From: Fluviirhizobium alvei
GTDB taxonomy: Bacteria > Pseudomonadota > Alphaproteobacteria > Rhizobiales > Rhizobiaceae
Length of the DNA: 64,000 bases
Reading direction: 5' to 3'
Assembly: GCF_030551875.1 (NCBI RefSeq)
Contig: NZ_JAUOZU010000010.1
Span: forward strand, 1-64,000
Shown piece by piece: positions 35,551 through 44,996 of the stretch (its first letter is position 1; every line of letters begins with the position of its first letter). Below the pieces are notes generated by a model. The model had not been told where the DNA came from. It saw nothing but the letters and a program-made list of their open reading frames with translations, and searched no databases. The translations under genes were made by a program, and so were the position numbers.

Positions 35551-36996
35551 ATGACAGAAGCCAACTACCCGGTTTATGGCGAAATCACCGGTCCGATCGT
35601 GATGATCGGCTTTGGTTCGATCGGACGTGGTACTTTGCCCCTCATCGAACGCCACTTCAAATTCGACAAGAGCCGGATGGTGGTCATCGATCCTCGTAAC
35701 GACGAGGCCGAGCTTCTTGCCAAGCATGGTGTCCGCCATATCCAGGCCCATGTCACGAAGGAGAACTACAAGTCTCTCCTCAAGCCGCTGCTGACCGAAG
35801 GCGAAGGCCAGGCTTTCTGCGTCAACCTGTCGGTGGATACCGGTTCGGTGGATCTGATGAAGCTCTGCCGCAAGCACAATGCACTCTATATCGATACCGT
35901 CGTCGAGCCCTGGCTCGGCTTCTATTTCGACAAGGACATGGACAATGCCAAGCGCACCAACTACGCCCTGCGCGAAAGCATGCGGGCCGAAAAGGAGCGC
36001 AGCCCCGGTGGCGCGACGGCGGTTTCCTGCTGCGGCGCCAATCCCGGCATGGTCTCGTGGTTCGTCAAGCAGGCGCTCGTCAACCTCGCCAATGAAATCG
36101 GCCTCAAGTTCGATGAACCGGCACAGGACGATCGCGAAGGCTGGGCAAAGCTGATGAAGAAAGTGGGCGTCAAGGGCGTCCATATTGCCGAGCGCGATAC
36201 GCAGCGCACCAAGAACCCGAAGCCATTCAACACTTTCTGGAACACCTGGTCTGTCGAAGGCTTCATTTCCGAAGGCCTGCAACCCGCCGAGCTTGGCTGG
36301 GGCACCCACGAAAAATGGATGCCGAAGAACGCCAAGAAGCACAAGAAGGGCTCCAAGGCAGCGATCTATATCGAGCAGCCCGGCGCCAACACGCGCGTTC
36401 GCACCTGGTGCCCGACGCCCGGCCCGCAGTACGGCTTCCTCGTCACCCATAACGAGTCCATCTCGATCGCCGATTTCTTCACGGTGCGCGACAAGGATGG
36501 CGATGTAACCTACCGTCCGACTTGCCATTACGCTTACCATCCGGCCAATGATGCGGTGCTGTCGCTGCATGAAATGTTCGGCAATGGCGGCAATGCGCAG
36601 CCGGTTCTGCATGTTCTCGACGAGCACGAACTGGTCGATGGTGTCGATGAACTCGGCGTCCTGCTCTATGGCCACGAAAAGAACGCCTACTGGTATGGTT
36701 CGCGGCTTTCGCTCGAGGAAACCCGTCGCATTGCGCCTTACCAGAACGCGACGGGCCTTCAGGTAACCTCCGCCGTTCTCGCAGGTATGGTCTGGGCACT
36801 CGAAAATCCGGAAGCCGGCATCGTTGAAGCCGACGAGATGGATTACAAGCGCTGCCTGGAAGTACAGTCGCCCTATCTCGGCCCGGTGGAAGGTCACTAT
36901 ACCGACTGGACGCCGCTCGATGGTCGCCCGGGTCTATTCCCGGAAGATCTCGACGAAAACGATCCCTGGCAGTTCCGCAACATCCTCGTCCGCTGA
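35551..36996 (+). CDS. hss: Homospermidine synthase
   Basis: 481 residues. NAD-dependent aminobutyl transfer from putrescine to make sym-homospermidine, the main long polyamine of many rhizobia. Rossmann start PIVMIGFGSIGRGTLPLIER (~14-33), VVIDPRND, catalytic-domain stretches CCGANPGMVSWFVKQALVNL and QPGANTRVRTWCPTPGPQYG are present. Single-gene unit with a terminator-like hairpin at 37016-37039. The ribosome site AGGAG is 13-14 bases before the ATG, longer than usual. Confidence 0.95.
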   Translation: MTEANYPVYGEITGPIVMIGFGSIGRGTLPLIERHFKFDKSRMVVIDPRNDEAELLAKHGVRHIQAHVTKENYKSLLKPLLTEGEGQAFCVNLSVDTGSVDLMKLCRKHNALYIDTVVEPWLGFYFDKDMDNAKRTNYALRESMRAEKERSPGGATAVSCCGANPGMVSWFVKQALVNLANEIGLKFDEPAQDDREGWAKLMKKVGVKGVHIAERDTQRTKNPKPFNTFWNTWSVEGFISEGLQPAELGWGTHEKWMPKNAKKHKKGSKAAIYIEQPGANTRVRTWCPTPGPQYGFLVTHNESISIADFFTVRDKDGDVTYRPTCHYAYHPANDAVLSLHEMFGNGGNAQPVLHVLDEHELVDGVDELGVLLYGHEKNAYWYGSRLSLEETRRIAPYQNATGLQVTSAVLAGMVWALENPEAGIVEADEMDYKRCLEVQSPYLGPVEGHYTDWTPLDGRPGLFPEDLDENDPWQFRNILVR

Positions 36997-37015
36997 TCGG
37001 ACGAATTCGATCTTT

Positions 37016-37039
37016 CACCCCGCGCCAATGCGCGGGGTG
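37016..37039 (+). terminator. Terminator-like hairpin after hss
   Basis: Arms CACCCCGCGC (37016-37025) and GCGCGGGGTG (37030-37039), loop CAAT; only a short T run follows (CCTTTCC), so efficiency is uncertain. Confidence 0.6.
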
Positions 37040-37166
37040 CCTTTCCCGGCAGTTGTGTGCTGGACCATTCAAACCCTTGCTTTCACTTTCGAAAGGCTGC
37101 AAACTGCCGATCGAACACAAGGCGGGGCTGAGGCGAATGGCCTGCCGGCGCCGACGGGAGAAATTG

Positions 37167-37553
37167 ATGAAGTACTTTGCCATTCCCCTCATTGTCGCCA
37201 CTGCGGCACTGGCTTCCTGCACCACCGAGCGGGAACGCCCCCTGCCCGAGCCGAACCGGCCGGCGGCCACCTCCATCGAGGGTACCTGGACTGATCCGAA
37301 CGGCCTGATCTCGACCTTCCAGGCCGGCAGTTTCAACACAAGGACGACGGATGGCTCGAACCAGCTTCTTGCGTCTGGCACCTATATCAATTCATCGGGT
37401 AATCTCTACGAAATCAGCCTGACCTCGCTGGTGCAGAACAAGCAATCCAAGGTCAATTGCGCCATGGTGACGCCGGACCAGTTGAACTGCACCGCCGATT
37501 CCGGTCTGCAATTCGTTCTCAAGCGGCAATCGAATTCGGTCGTTGTTCGCTGA
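37167..37553 (+). CDS. Small outer-membrane lipoprotein (Omp10-like)
   Basis: 128 residues from ATG 37167 (GGGAGAAATT upstream). Lipoprotein signal: hydrophobic IPLIVATAAL then lipobox LASC, with acylation at Cys18. The mature part is a small beta-rich domain with WTDPNGLISTFQAGSF and a paired Cys (C108 and C117 region, VNCAMV/LNCTAD). It resembles the Brucella Omp10 / Inh-like beta-barrel lipoproteins of Rhizobiales. Function unknown; monocistronic. Confidence 0.75.
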   Translation: MKYFAIPLIVATAALASCTTERERPLPEPNRPAATSIEGTWTDPNGLISTFQAGSFNTRTTDGSNQLLASGTYINSSGNLYEISLTSLVQNKQSKVNCAMVTPDQLNCTADSGLQFVLKRQSNSVVVR

Positions 37554-37650
37554 TGCCGCAAAGGGTGGCCAAGGCCACCCACGGCAAACTGCCTGTCACA
37601 TTGCCGGGCTAAACGCATCTTGATTGTTTACTGACGAAAGGGAGACTGTG

Positions 37651-39531
37651 ATGAACCGTTACCTCCGCGTGGCTTTTTTTGGTGCCTCCGCCCTGGCGAT
37701 CTCCGCCGGTTCGGCCTTCGCCGACTACGAACTCAATATTCTTCATATCAACGACTACCATTCGCGAATCGAAGCCATCAACAAGTTCGATTCGACCTGC
37801 TCGGCTGAAGAGGAAGGCAAGAACGAGTGCTTCGGCGGCATCGCCCGCATGAAGACTGCGATCGAAACTGCTCGCAATGCCATCACCGGCGCCAAGGGCA
37901 ATGTCCTGGTGCTCGATGCCGGCGACCAGTCCCAGGGTTCGCTCTTCTATTCGCAGTACAAGACCGCTGCGATCGCCGAATTCATGAATGGCATCGGCTT
38001 TGATGCCATGGCTGTCGGCAACCACGAATTCGACGATGGCCCGGAAGAACTGGCAAAGTTCATCGACGCGGCCAAGTTCCCGATCATCTCGGGCAATGTC
38101 ATGGCACCGGCGAGCTCGCCGATCGGCGGCAAGCTGAAGCCTTATGAAATCAAGGATGTTGGCGGACAGAAGGTGGCGATCCTCTCTGTTCTCGCGACCG
38201 ATACGCCGGAAACCTCTTCGCCCGGCCCGGCGATCCTGTTTGAGGACGAGATCACCTACCTGAAATCGACCGTCAAGGAAATCGAAGCCCAGGGCATCAA
38301 CAAGATCGTGCTGCTTTCGCATGTCGGCTATCCGCGCGACAAGCAGATCGGAGCCGCCGTTGACGGTATCGACGTGATCGTGGGTGGCCACAGCCATACG
38401 CTTCTGTCGAACAAGGACGAGAATGCGGCCGGTCCCTACCCGACCATGGTCAAGGATCCGTCCGGCAAGGACGTTCCGATCGTTACAGCCTATGCCTATT
38501 CGAAATATCTCGGCGAACTGAAGGTCGTGTTCGATGACAATGGTGTCGTCAAGTCGGCCACCGGCGAACCGAAGCTGCTCGATGCCACCGTCAAGCCCGA
38601 TGAGGCCTATGTGGCCCGCGTCAAGGAACTTGGCGCACCGATCGAAGCCCTGAAGCAGAAGGTGATCGGATCATCCGCAGAACCGATCGACGGCTCGCGT
38701 GACAATTGCCGCGCCCGCGAATGCGCCATGGGTAACCTCGTGGCCGATGCCATGCTTGACCGCGTCAAGGATCAGGGCATCGAGATCGCCTTTGCCAATG
38801 GTGGCGGCCTGCGTGCCTCCATCGATGGCGGCGATGTCTCGATGGGAGAAGTGCTGACGGTGCTGCCGTTCCAGAACACGATCGCGACCTTCCAGCTCAA
38901 GGGCGAGGACGTGGTCGCAGCGCTCGAAAGCGGCGTGTCGCAGGTCGAGGAAGGCAAGGGACGCTTCCCGCAGGTCTCGGGCCTCAAGTTCAGCTTCGAT
39001 GCATCCAAGCCTGCCGGCAGCCGCGTCAGCGACGTTCAGGTCAAGACCGCGAGCGGCTATGCTCCGATCGATCCGGCCAAGGTTTATGGCGTCGTGGCCA
39101 ACAACTACACGCGCGGCGGCGGCGACGGCTACAAGGTCTTTGCGGAAAAGGCGATCAACCCCTACGATTTCGGGCCGAGCCTGGAAGATACGGTTGCCGC
39201 CTATATCAGCAAGAATTCGCCCTACAAGCCCTATCTGGATGGCCGCATCGTTGAACTGGCCGCCGCTGCCAAGCCGGTCGAAGAAGCCAAGCCGGCTGCC
39301 GAGGTGAAGGTACCGGAAATGCCGAAGGCCTCGACCGAAGTGGCGACCCAGCCGCCTGCGGTTGCCGGTGCCGAGAACAAGCATGTCATCGTCAAGGGTG
39401 ACAATTTCTGGAACCTCGCCAAGCAGTTCTATGGTGCAGGCGCGATGTGGAAGAAGATTGCCGAAGCCAATGGCAATCCCAAGCCCCGTCACCTGACCAT
39501 CGGCAAGGAACTGGTCATCCCGGCGAAGTGA
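37651..39531 (+). CDS. ushA: UDP-sugar hydrolase / 5'-nucleotidase with C-terminal LysM domain
   Basis: 626 residues. Signal peptide (MNRYLRVAFFGASALAISAG, SAFA-DYE). Metallophosphatase domain motifs: NILHINDYHSRIE, LVLDAGDQSQGSLF, AVGNHEFDDGPEEL, LLSHVGYP, VGGHSHTLL; the C-terminal 5'-nucleotidase domain has FANGGGLRASIDGGDVSMGE and NNYTRGGGDGYK. It dephosphorylates external nucleotides. Odd feature: after a Pro/Ala/Glu linker (~530-570) a LysM module (HVIVKGDNFWNLAKQFYGAG ... LTIGKELVIPAK) is fused, which would hold the enzyme on peptidoglycan. Start ATG 37651 with AAGGGAGA. Confidence 0.9.
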   Translation: MNRYLRVAFFGASALAISAGSAFADYELNILHINDYHSRIEAINKFDSTCSAEEEGKNECFGGIARMKTAIETARNAITGAKGNVLVLDAGDQSQGSLFYSQYKTAAIAEFMNGIGFDAMAVGNHEFDDGPEELAKFIDAAKFPIISGNVMAPASSPIGGKLKPYEIKDVGGQKVAILSVLATDTPETSSPGPAILFEDEITYLKSTVKEIEAQGINKIVLLSHVGYPRDKQIGAAVDGIDVIVGGHSHTLLSNKDENAAGPYPTMVKDPSGKDVPIVTAYAYSKYLGELKVVFDDNGVVKSATGEPKLLDATVKPDEAYVARVKELGAPIEALKQKVIGSSAEPIDGSRDNCRARECAMGNLVADAMLDRVKDQGIEIAFANGGGLRASIDGGDVSMGEVLTVLPFQNTIATFQLKGEDVVAALESGVSQVEEGKGRFPQVSGLKFSFDASKPAGSRVSDVQVKTASGYAPIDPAKVYGVVANNYTRGGGDGYKVFAEKAINPYDFGPSLEDTVAAYISKNSPYKPYLDGRIVELAAAAKPVEEAKPAAEVKVPEMPKASTEVATQPPAVAGAENKHVIVKGDNFWNLAKQFYGAGAMWKKIAEANGNPKPRHLTIGKELVIPAK

Positions 39532-39552
39532 GCCGATCTGACGCATCGAATG

Positions 39553-39579
39553 GGCGGTCCGGGCATTCCCCGGGCCGCC
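39553..39579 (+). terminator. Terminator after ushA-like gene
   Basis: 11-base-pair stem GGCGGTCCGGG (39553-39563) with CCCGGGCCGCC (39569-39579), one G-U pair, loop CATTC, followed by ATTTGCTTTTA. Confidence 0.7.
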
Positions 39580-39662
39580 ATTTGCTTTTATAAGCGGCCT
39601 AAAGATCCAAAACTGCGGGATGCTCGTAAAAGAGATCTTGCAAAGAAGAGAATGAATTGCCC

Positions 39663-40685
39663 ATGAGCATGCTGCCCGCAGATCATCCGCCCGTAAAATT
39701 TGGCAAGGTCGGTGTCCTTCTCGTCAATCTCGGAACACCGGATGGCACCGATTACAAATCGATGCGCCGTTACCTGAAGGAATTCCTGATGGACCGGCGC
39801 GTGATCGAATGGTCGCCATTCTTCTGGTATCCGATCCTGTTCGGCATCGTTCTCAACCGGCGGCCGCAGAAGGTCGGCAAGGCCTATGAGGCGATCTGGA
39901 ACAAGGATCGCGACGAGAGCTATCTCAGGACTTACACCCGCTCTCAGGCGGAAAAAATGGCAGAAAGGCTCAAGGATCTGCCGAATGTCGTGGTCGATTG
40001 GGGCATGCGCTACGGCCAGCCATCGATCAAGGACAAGATCAAGAATCTCACCGATCAGGGCTGCGAGAAGATCCTGCTGTTCCCGCTCTATCCGCAATAT
40101 GCTGCGTCGACCACCGCAACGGTGAATGACAAGGCATTCGATGCGCTGAAGGCTATGCGCTGGCAGCCGGCGCTACGGACGGTGCCACCCTATCATGACG
40201 ACCCGGCCTATATCGAAGCGCTGGCCAATTCGGTGAAGGCCCATCTGGCGACGCTGGATTGGGAACCGCAGCTTCTCGTCACCTCGTTCCACGGCATCCC
40301 GCAATCCTACTTCAAGGCCGGCGACCCTTATCACTGCCATTGCCTGAAGACTGCCCGTCTGCTGCGCGAAAAGCTTGGCTACAGCAAGGACCAGTTCATG
40401 GTGACCTTCCAATCGCGTTTCGGACCGGAAGAATGGCTGCAGCCCTATACCGACAAGACAATGGAAGCGCTGCCCGGTAAGGGCATCAAGCGGATCGCGA
40501 TCATGAATCCCGGCTTCGTTTCCGACTGCCTGGAGACCCTGGAGGAAATCGCTGGCGAAGCCGGTGAAATCTTCCACCATCATGGCGGTGAGAAATTCAC
40601 GCACATTCCATGCCTGAACGACAGTTCCGACGGGATCAACGTGCTTGAGGCTCAGGTTCGTCGCGAATTGATGGGGTGGGTATAA
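39663..40685 (+). CDS. hemH: Ferrochelatase
   Basis: 340 residues. Inserts iron into protoporphyrin IX, the last step of protoheme synthesis, at the membrane. Signature motifs: VLLVNLGTPDGTDYKSMRRY (~14), YPQYAASTTATV (~130), LVTSFHGIPQSYFKAGDPYH (~200, catalytic His), FQSRFGPEEWLQPYTD (~245), NPGFVSDCLETLEEI (~280). Start ATG 39663 (a TTG 6 bases earlier is also open). Single gene; I see no obvious Irr/RirA box before it. Confidence 0.97.
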   Translation: MSMLPADHPPVKFGKVGVLLVNLGTPDGTDYKSMRRYLKEFLMDRRVIEWSPFFWYPILFGIVLNRRPQKVGKAYEAIWNKDRDESYLRTYTRSQAEKMAERLKDLPNVVVDWGMRYGQPSIKDKIKNLTDQGCEKILLFPLYPQYAASTTATVNDKAFDALKAMRWQPALRTVPPYHDDPAYIEALANSVKAHLATLDWEPQLLVTSFHGIPQSYFKAGDPYHCHCLKTARLLREKLGYSKDQFMVTFQSRFGPEEWLQPYTDKTMEALPGKGIKRIAIMNPGFVSDCLETLEEIAGEAGEIFHHHGGEKFTHIPCLNDSSDGINVLEAQVRRELMGWV

Positions 40686-40768
40686 CCACGCGGCGGAAAT
40701 CGTTTCGACCACCGTATTTCCGTCGTCACTTGCAAATAAAAATGGCGCTCCTATCGTATTAGGGAAGA

Positions 40769-40787
40769 ACCGGGCATTAGGCCCGGT
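40769..40787 (+). terminator. Possible terminator/attenuator between hemH and the SPFH gene
   Basis: ACCGGGC (40769-40775) pairs with GCCCGGT (40781-40787), then CTTTG. Short and with a poor T tract; it may end hemH or shape the leader of the next gene. Confidence 0.35.
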
Positions 40788-40807
40788 CTTTGAACGGGAG
40801 AGCTAAG

Positions 40808-41851
40808 ATGGATTCCTTGTCGGGTCTCGATATCGCGGTCATCGCAATTGTCGTGCTGGTGGTTGCCACACTGATCGCCGGTATCAAGACCGTGCCTCAA
40901 GGCTATAATTACACGGTCGAGCGCTTCAAGCGCTATACGCGCACACTGCATCCGGGTTTGAACCTGATCATCCCTTACATCGACACGATTGGCGCCAAGC
41001 TCAATATGATGGAGCAGGTGCTGGATGTGCCGACGCAGGAGGTCATCACTAAGGACAATGCCAGCGTCAAGGCCGATGCCGTCGCCTTCTATCAGGTGCT
41101 GAATGCCGCACAGGCCGCCTACCAGATCTCCAACCTCAACCAAGCCCTGCTGAACCTCACCATGACCAACATCCGTTCGGTCATGGGCTCGATGGATCTC
41201 GATGAACTTCTGTCGAACCGCGACACGATCAACGAACGACTGCTGCGCACGGTCGATGAAGCGGCCAATCCCTGGGGCATCAAGATCACCCGCGTCGAGA
41301 TCAAGGACATTACGCCGCCGGCCAATCTGGTCGAATCCATGGCGCGGCAGATGAAGGCCGAACGCGAAAAGCGCGCCCAGGTGCTGGAAGCCGAAGGACT
41401 GCGCGCCGCCCAGATTCTCAAGGCGGAAGGCGCCAAGCAGGCTGCGATCCTCAAGGCCGAAGGCGAACGCGAAGCCGCGTTCCGCGAGGCAGAAGCCCGC
41501 GAACGTCTCGCTGAAGCCGAAGCGAAAGCAACCCAGATGGTTTCGCAGGCCATCGGGGCCGGCAATGTTCAGGCGCTCAACTATTTCGTCGCCCAGAAAT
41601 ACACCGAAGCTCTGACGTCCATCGGGACGGCGGGCAACTCGAAGATTGTGCTGATGCCGCTCGAAGCATCGTCGCTGATCGGCTCGCTGGGCGGCATTGG
41701 GGCAATCGCCAAGGAAGTTTTCGGCGACAATGGCGGTTCGACGCCGACCACGCCGCGCCCGACTACCCGCAACACCGGTTCCGCCGTCCCCTCGACAGCG
41801 ACAACGCCGAACCCGTTTGTTATCCGTCCCAATCCGGAAAACCAGTCATGA
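40808..41851 (+). CDS. SPFH/Band 7 membrane protein (QmcA-like)
   Basis: 347 residues. N-terminal TM helix ([20 protein letters not shown]), then the Band 7/SPFH domain ([40 protein letters not shown]), and an Ala/Glu coiled coil ([20 protein letters not shown]) followed by a Pro/Thr tail. SPFH proteins assemble into membrane microdomain rings and associate with proteases. Start ATG 40808 with GGGAGAG. Forms a pair with the NfeD gene, whose ATG overlaps its stop (ATGA); this SPFH-NfeD coupling is a recognised module. Confidence 0.93.
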   Translation: MDSLSGLDIAVIAIVVLVVATLIAGIKTVPQGYNYTVERFKRYTRTLHPGLNLIIPYIDTIGAKLNMMEQVLDVPTQEVITKDNASVKADAVAFYQVLNAAQAAYQISNLNQALLNLTMTNIRSVMGSMDLDELLSNRDTINERLLRTVDEAANPWGIKITRVEIKDITPPANLVESMARQMKAEREKRAQVLEAEGLRAAQILKAEGAKQAAILKAEGEREAAFREAEARERLAEAEAKATQMVSQAIGAGNVQALNYFVAQKYTEALTSIGTAGNSKIVLMPLEASSLIGSLGGIGAIAKEVFGDNGGSTPTTPRPTTRNTGSAVPSTATTPNPFVIRPNPENQS

Positions 41852-42306
41852 TCGCTTCGCTCGTTCGCGAAATGGGGCCATGGGCCTGGTGGATCTTTGG
41901 TGCGATCCTCCTCGCAGCAGAGATCCTGGTGCCGGGCAACGTTCTGGTCTGGATCGGGCTTGCCGCGCTTGCGACCGGCCTACTCTCCAATTTCCTCTGG
42001 ACTGCCGACTGGTGGAACTGGGAAGTTCAATGGCTGGTTTTTGCCGGACTGGCCGTTGTGAGCGTTCTCATCGGCCGCCGTTGGCTGCTTCGGCATGGCA
42101 ATGCCAATGAGGAGCCAACCCTCAACCGCCGTACGGAGAGCCTGATCGGTCGCACCGCCGATCTTTATGAACCGATCGTCAATGGTCGCGGACGCATCCG
42201 GATCGGCGATACGATGTGGATGGTCGAGGGCGCTGACGCACCCGCAGGCACCCGCGTGAAAGTGGTCGGTTCCAGCGGAAGCGATCTCAAGGTCGAAGCG
42301 ATATGA
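41848..42306 (+). CDS. NfeD family membrane protein
   Basis: 152 residues, short (YbbK-like) NfeD. Three TM helices near the N-terminus ([54 protein letters not shown]) and a C-terminal OB-fold domain (~95-150, [20 protein letters not shown]). Acts with the coupled SPFH protein in membrane microdomains. ATGA overlap with the SPFH gene shows co-translation. Confidence 0.92.
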   Translation: MIASLVREMGPWAWWIFGAILLAAEILVPGNVLVWIGLAALATGLLSNFLWTADWWNWEVQWLVFAGLAVVSVLIGRRWLLRHGNANEEPTLNRRTESLIGRTADLYEPIVNGRGRIRIGDTMWMVEGADAPAGTRVKVVGSSGSDLKVEAI

Positions 42307-42325
42307 GCCGACGAGCCTAAGCCGA

Positions 42326-43321
42326 TCAGGCGACGCCGACCCGCAAGAGATCGTGGAAATGCACGATCCCGATCGGGCGGCGCTCGTCATCGACGACGAT
42401 CAGCGCGGAAATGTTGTGCTGCTCCAATAGCGCCATGGCGCTCGTGGCCAGCGCATTTTCCCGCACGGTCTTGGGATCGCGCGTCATCACGTCATCGACA
42501 TTGAGAACGGACAGATCCCGCGCCAGATTACGCGCCATGTCGCCTTCTGTCACGATCCCGCACAGCCGGCCGCTATCGTCGACAACGCCGACGCATCCGA
42601 AACGCTTGTGCGAGAGAACCGAAACGGCCTCAGGCATCGAAGTGCCCTTGGGCACCAGAGGAACCCGGTCTCCCGTATGCATGACATTCTTGACATGCGA
42701 GAGCATGGCTCCGAGCTTGCCACCGGGATGGAAGGTGCGGAAATCGACCGCGGAAAAGCCGCGCGCTTCAAGAAGCGCGACAGCAAGCGCATCGCCGATC
42801 GCAAGCTGCATCAGCGCCGATGTCGTCGGAGCCAGGCCATGCGGGCAGGCTTCCTGCGATTTCGGCAGGCAAAGCAGAACGTCCGCCGCACGTCCAAGAG
42901 TTGAACTCTCGCCGGAGGTCACTGCAATGAGCGGTATCGAAAAGCGGCGCGAATAGGCGATGATGCCCTGCAGTTCGGTACTTTCGCCGCTCCAGGACAA
43001 GGCAACGATCGCGTCGTCGGGCGTGATCATGCCGAGATCGCCGTGGTTGGCCTCGACAGGATGGACGAAGAAAGCCGGTGTGCCGGTCGATGCAAGGGTT
43101 GCGGCAATCTTGGCGCCAACGTGGCCGCTCTTGCCCACGCCACTCACCACAACACGGCCCTTGAGGCCGACAATCCGTTCCACGGCTTGCGCAAACGGTT
43201 CGGCAAGACCGTTGCTCAGCGCCTTTTCGAGATCGGCGAGGCCAGATTTTTCGGCGCGCAAGGTGCGGAGTGCCGAGCGCGCGGCATTGTTTTCGGGCAT
43301 TTGAGCGATATTTCCTGTCAT
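42326..43321 (-). CDS. kdsD: D-arabinose 5-phosphate isomerase (KpsF/GutQ)
   Basis: 331 residues. First step of Kdo synthesis for lipopolysaccharide. SIS sugar isomerase domain (~40-190; VVVSGVGKSGHVGAKIAATL, HPVEANHGDLGMI, ALSWSGESTELQGIIAYSRR) and two CBS domains (~205-325; VMHTGDRVPLVPKGTSMPEA, VDDVMTRDPKTVRENALATS). Start ATG 43321. The two genes upstream (SPFH/NfeD) converge on it with a ~20-base gap. Confidence 0.93.
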   Translation of the reverse strand: MTGNIAQMPENNAARSALRTLRAEKSGLADLEKALSNGLAEPFAQAVERIVGLKGRVVVSGVGKSGHVGAKIAATLASTGTPAFFVHPVEANHGDLGMITPDDAIVALSWSGESTELQGIIAYSRRFSIPLIAVTSGESSTLGRAADVLLCLPKSQEACPHGLAPTTSALMQLAIGDALAVALLEARGFSAVDFRTFHPGGKLGAMLSHVKNVMHTGDRVPLVPKGTSMPEAVSVLSHKRFGCVGVVDDSGRLCGIVTEGDMARNLARDLSVLNVDDVMTRDPKTVRENALATSAMALLEQHNISALIVVDDERRPIGIVHFHDLLRVGVA

Positions 43322-43493
43322 CGCTCCCGTTTACTCCTTCTTTTTCGCCTGTCCAGACGGGATTTTCAATGAACCGATTGAAAGGTGCGCATCCTGGGGA
43401 AAATCCGGAGCGCCATCGACGGTTGGAAACCTTTGCTTAACCTTGCTCCTTTACCAATGAGTAATCATTGAGCGGATTTGATCCCGGTTACCC

Positions 43494-44942
43494 ATGCTTT
43501 TACGCCTCGCCTCTTCACGGACCTCGCGCAAAACGTTTCGGCTGCTGCTTGCTGCCGGCGTTGCGATGGCCTCGTTGCAGTCGGTGGCGAATGCACAATC
43601 GCCAGTCGACGATACGACGGATCTGCGCCTGTCCGGCAAGCAGCCAAACGACGCGAGCAATGCGAGCGAAACGGAAGTGGATGACCAGTCCCCCGACACT
43701 GCGACGCTTGAACCGCTCGAGCAGGAAGATCCCTACGCGCCCGTCGCCAATGAAGCCTTGAGAGAGAACCGACGGGAGCTGACTGTCGATGAACTCAAGG
43801 TCCGACCTGCCCCGCCCGACGAGGCGCCGGGCATTGCCGTGGGTAGCTTCGTCCTGCGTCCAGCGATCACGGAAACGGTCGGCGTCGAGCGCGATCAGAC
43901 CGGCAACAAGACGAGCACCAGGACCTATCTTCAGAGTGGTTTCAAGGGATCCCTGACATCCGACTGGTCGACCCATGAACTCCGGATCGATGCAGAGGGC
44001 AACTGGCAGAAGACGCTCAGCGGCGACAAGAAGGACGATCCCGAGGGCAAGATCGATGCGAACCTGCGCCTCGATATCTCCAACGATACGATCGCCAATC
44101 TCAAGGCGGGCTATGACCTCAGCCAGGAGGATGTCAGCGATCCGAATGCCATCGCCAATGCCATTTCGCAGGCAAAGGTCCATCAGTTCACCCTTGGCAG
44201 CGACCTGACCCATGATTTCGGCATGCTGCGCGGCACGGTCGGCGTCGATTTCGGCCGGACGACTTATGGGCCGGCCCAATTGGCCAATGGGACCAGTCTC
44301 GATCAATCGGACCGCAACCAGAATACCGTCACGCTTCGTGGCCGCCTCGGATACGATCTGTCACCCGTGCTCATGCCGTTCGTTGAAGTCTCGACTGCAA
44401 AAACGCTTTACGACGAGACCAGGGACAGCCTCGGCTACCAGCGCGATTCCATGCTCTATGCGCTGAAAGGTGGCTTGGCCGCCGATTTCGGTGAGAAGCT
44501 GAAGGGCGAACTGGCCGCAGGCTATGCGCTCGCGGACTTCGAGGACAGTCGCCTCAGCGCCATCGACGCCTTCACGCTTGATGGCAACCTCACCTGGTCT
44601 CCGCAGCGCGGGACAGATGTCGAAATGGGCCTGAAGACTTCGATCGAGCCTTCGACCACCGCGGGCGCATCGGGCTCGGTCGCCTATACGGCGAACATGG
44701 CGCTGACCCAGGCGATCTTCGACAATATCAAGGGACGTCTTTCGGCTTCGGAAACTTACCGCGATTATGATCTGGCCAGTGCAGCCAATCAGTATGTCAC
44801 GACAGCCGGAGCCGGCGTGACCTGGTCGATCTCCCGTTCGCTGGACCTCAATGCCGATGTTTCCTGGGAGAATACCCGCCAGGCAAAGGCAACGACCACC
44901 AACAATTTCATTGCCGGCCTCGGCCTGACGCTGAAACGCTAA
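43494..44942 (+). CDS. Outer-membrane beta-barrel protein
   Basis: 482 residues. Signal peptide (RTSRKTFRLLLAAGVAMASL, then QSVANA-QS). An acidic periplasmic N-terminal part (~35-120) precedes alternating beta strands (RTYLQSGFKGSLTSDWSTHE; LRLDISNDTIANLKAGYDLS; VTLRGRLGYDLSPVLMPFVE; ... FIAGLGLTLKR) ending in the barrel's C-terminal aromatic/basic signal region. The barrel is of the rhizobial BBP2/DUF2320-like type. Likely an OM porin-like or adhesion protein; ligand unknown. Divergent from kdsD. Confidence 0.78.
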   Translation: MLLRLASSRTSRKTFRLLLAAGVAMASLQSVANAQSPVDDTTDLRLSGKQPNDASNASETEVDDQSPDTATLEPLEQEDPYAPVANEALRENRRELTVDELKVRPAPPDEAPGIAVGSFVLRPAITETVGVERDQTGNKTSTRTYLQSGFKGSLTSDWSTHELRIDAEGNWQKTLSGDKKDDPEGKIDANLRLDISNDTIANLKAGYDLSQEDVSDPNAIANAISQAKVHQFTLGSDLTHDFGMLRGTVGVDFGRTTYGPAQLANGTSLDQSDRNQNTVTLRGRLGYDLSPVLMPFVEVSTAKTLYDETRDSLGYQRDSMLYALKGGLAADFGEKLKGELAAGYALADFEDSRLSAIDAFTLDGNLTWSPQRGTDVEMGLKTSIEPSTTAGASGSVAYTANMALTQAIFDNIKGRLSASETYRDYDLASAANQYVTTAGAGVTWSISRSLDLNADVSWENTRQAKATTTNNFIAGLGLTLKR

Positions 44943-44956
44943 AATCGCAAAAGCTT

Positions 44957-44989
44957 CGGGCACCGATGCAAAGGCTCCACCGATGCCCG
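44957..44989 (-). terminator. Terminator of galU
   Basis: CGGGCACCG (44957-44965) pairs with CGATGCCCG (44981-44989) with one mismatch; on the minus strand a T-rich run (AAGCTTTTGCGATTTT) follows. Also separates the converging OM-barrel gene. Confidence 0.5.
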
Positions 44990-44996
44990 CAGGCGG

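Noticed and set aside
35488..36897. 469-residue minus-strand frame opposite homospermidine synthase
   Set aside because: Shadow of hss, no ribosome site or domain.
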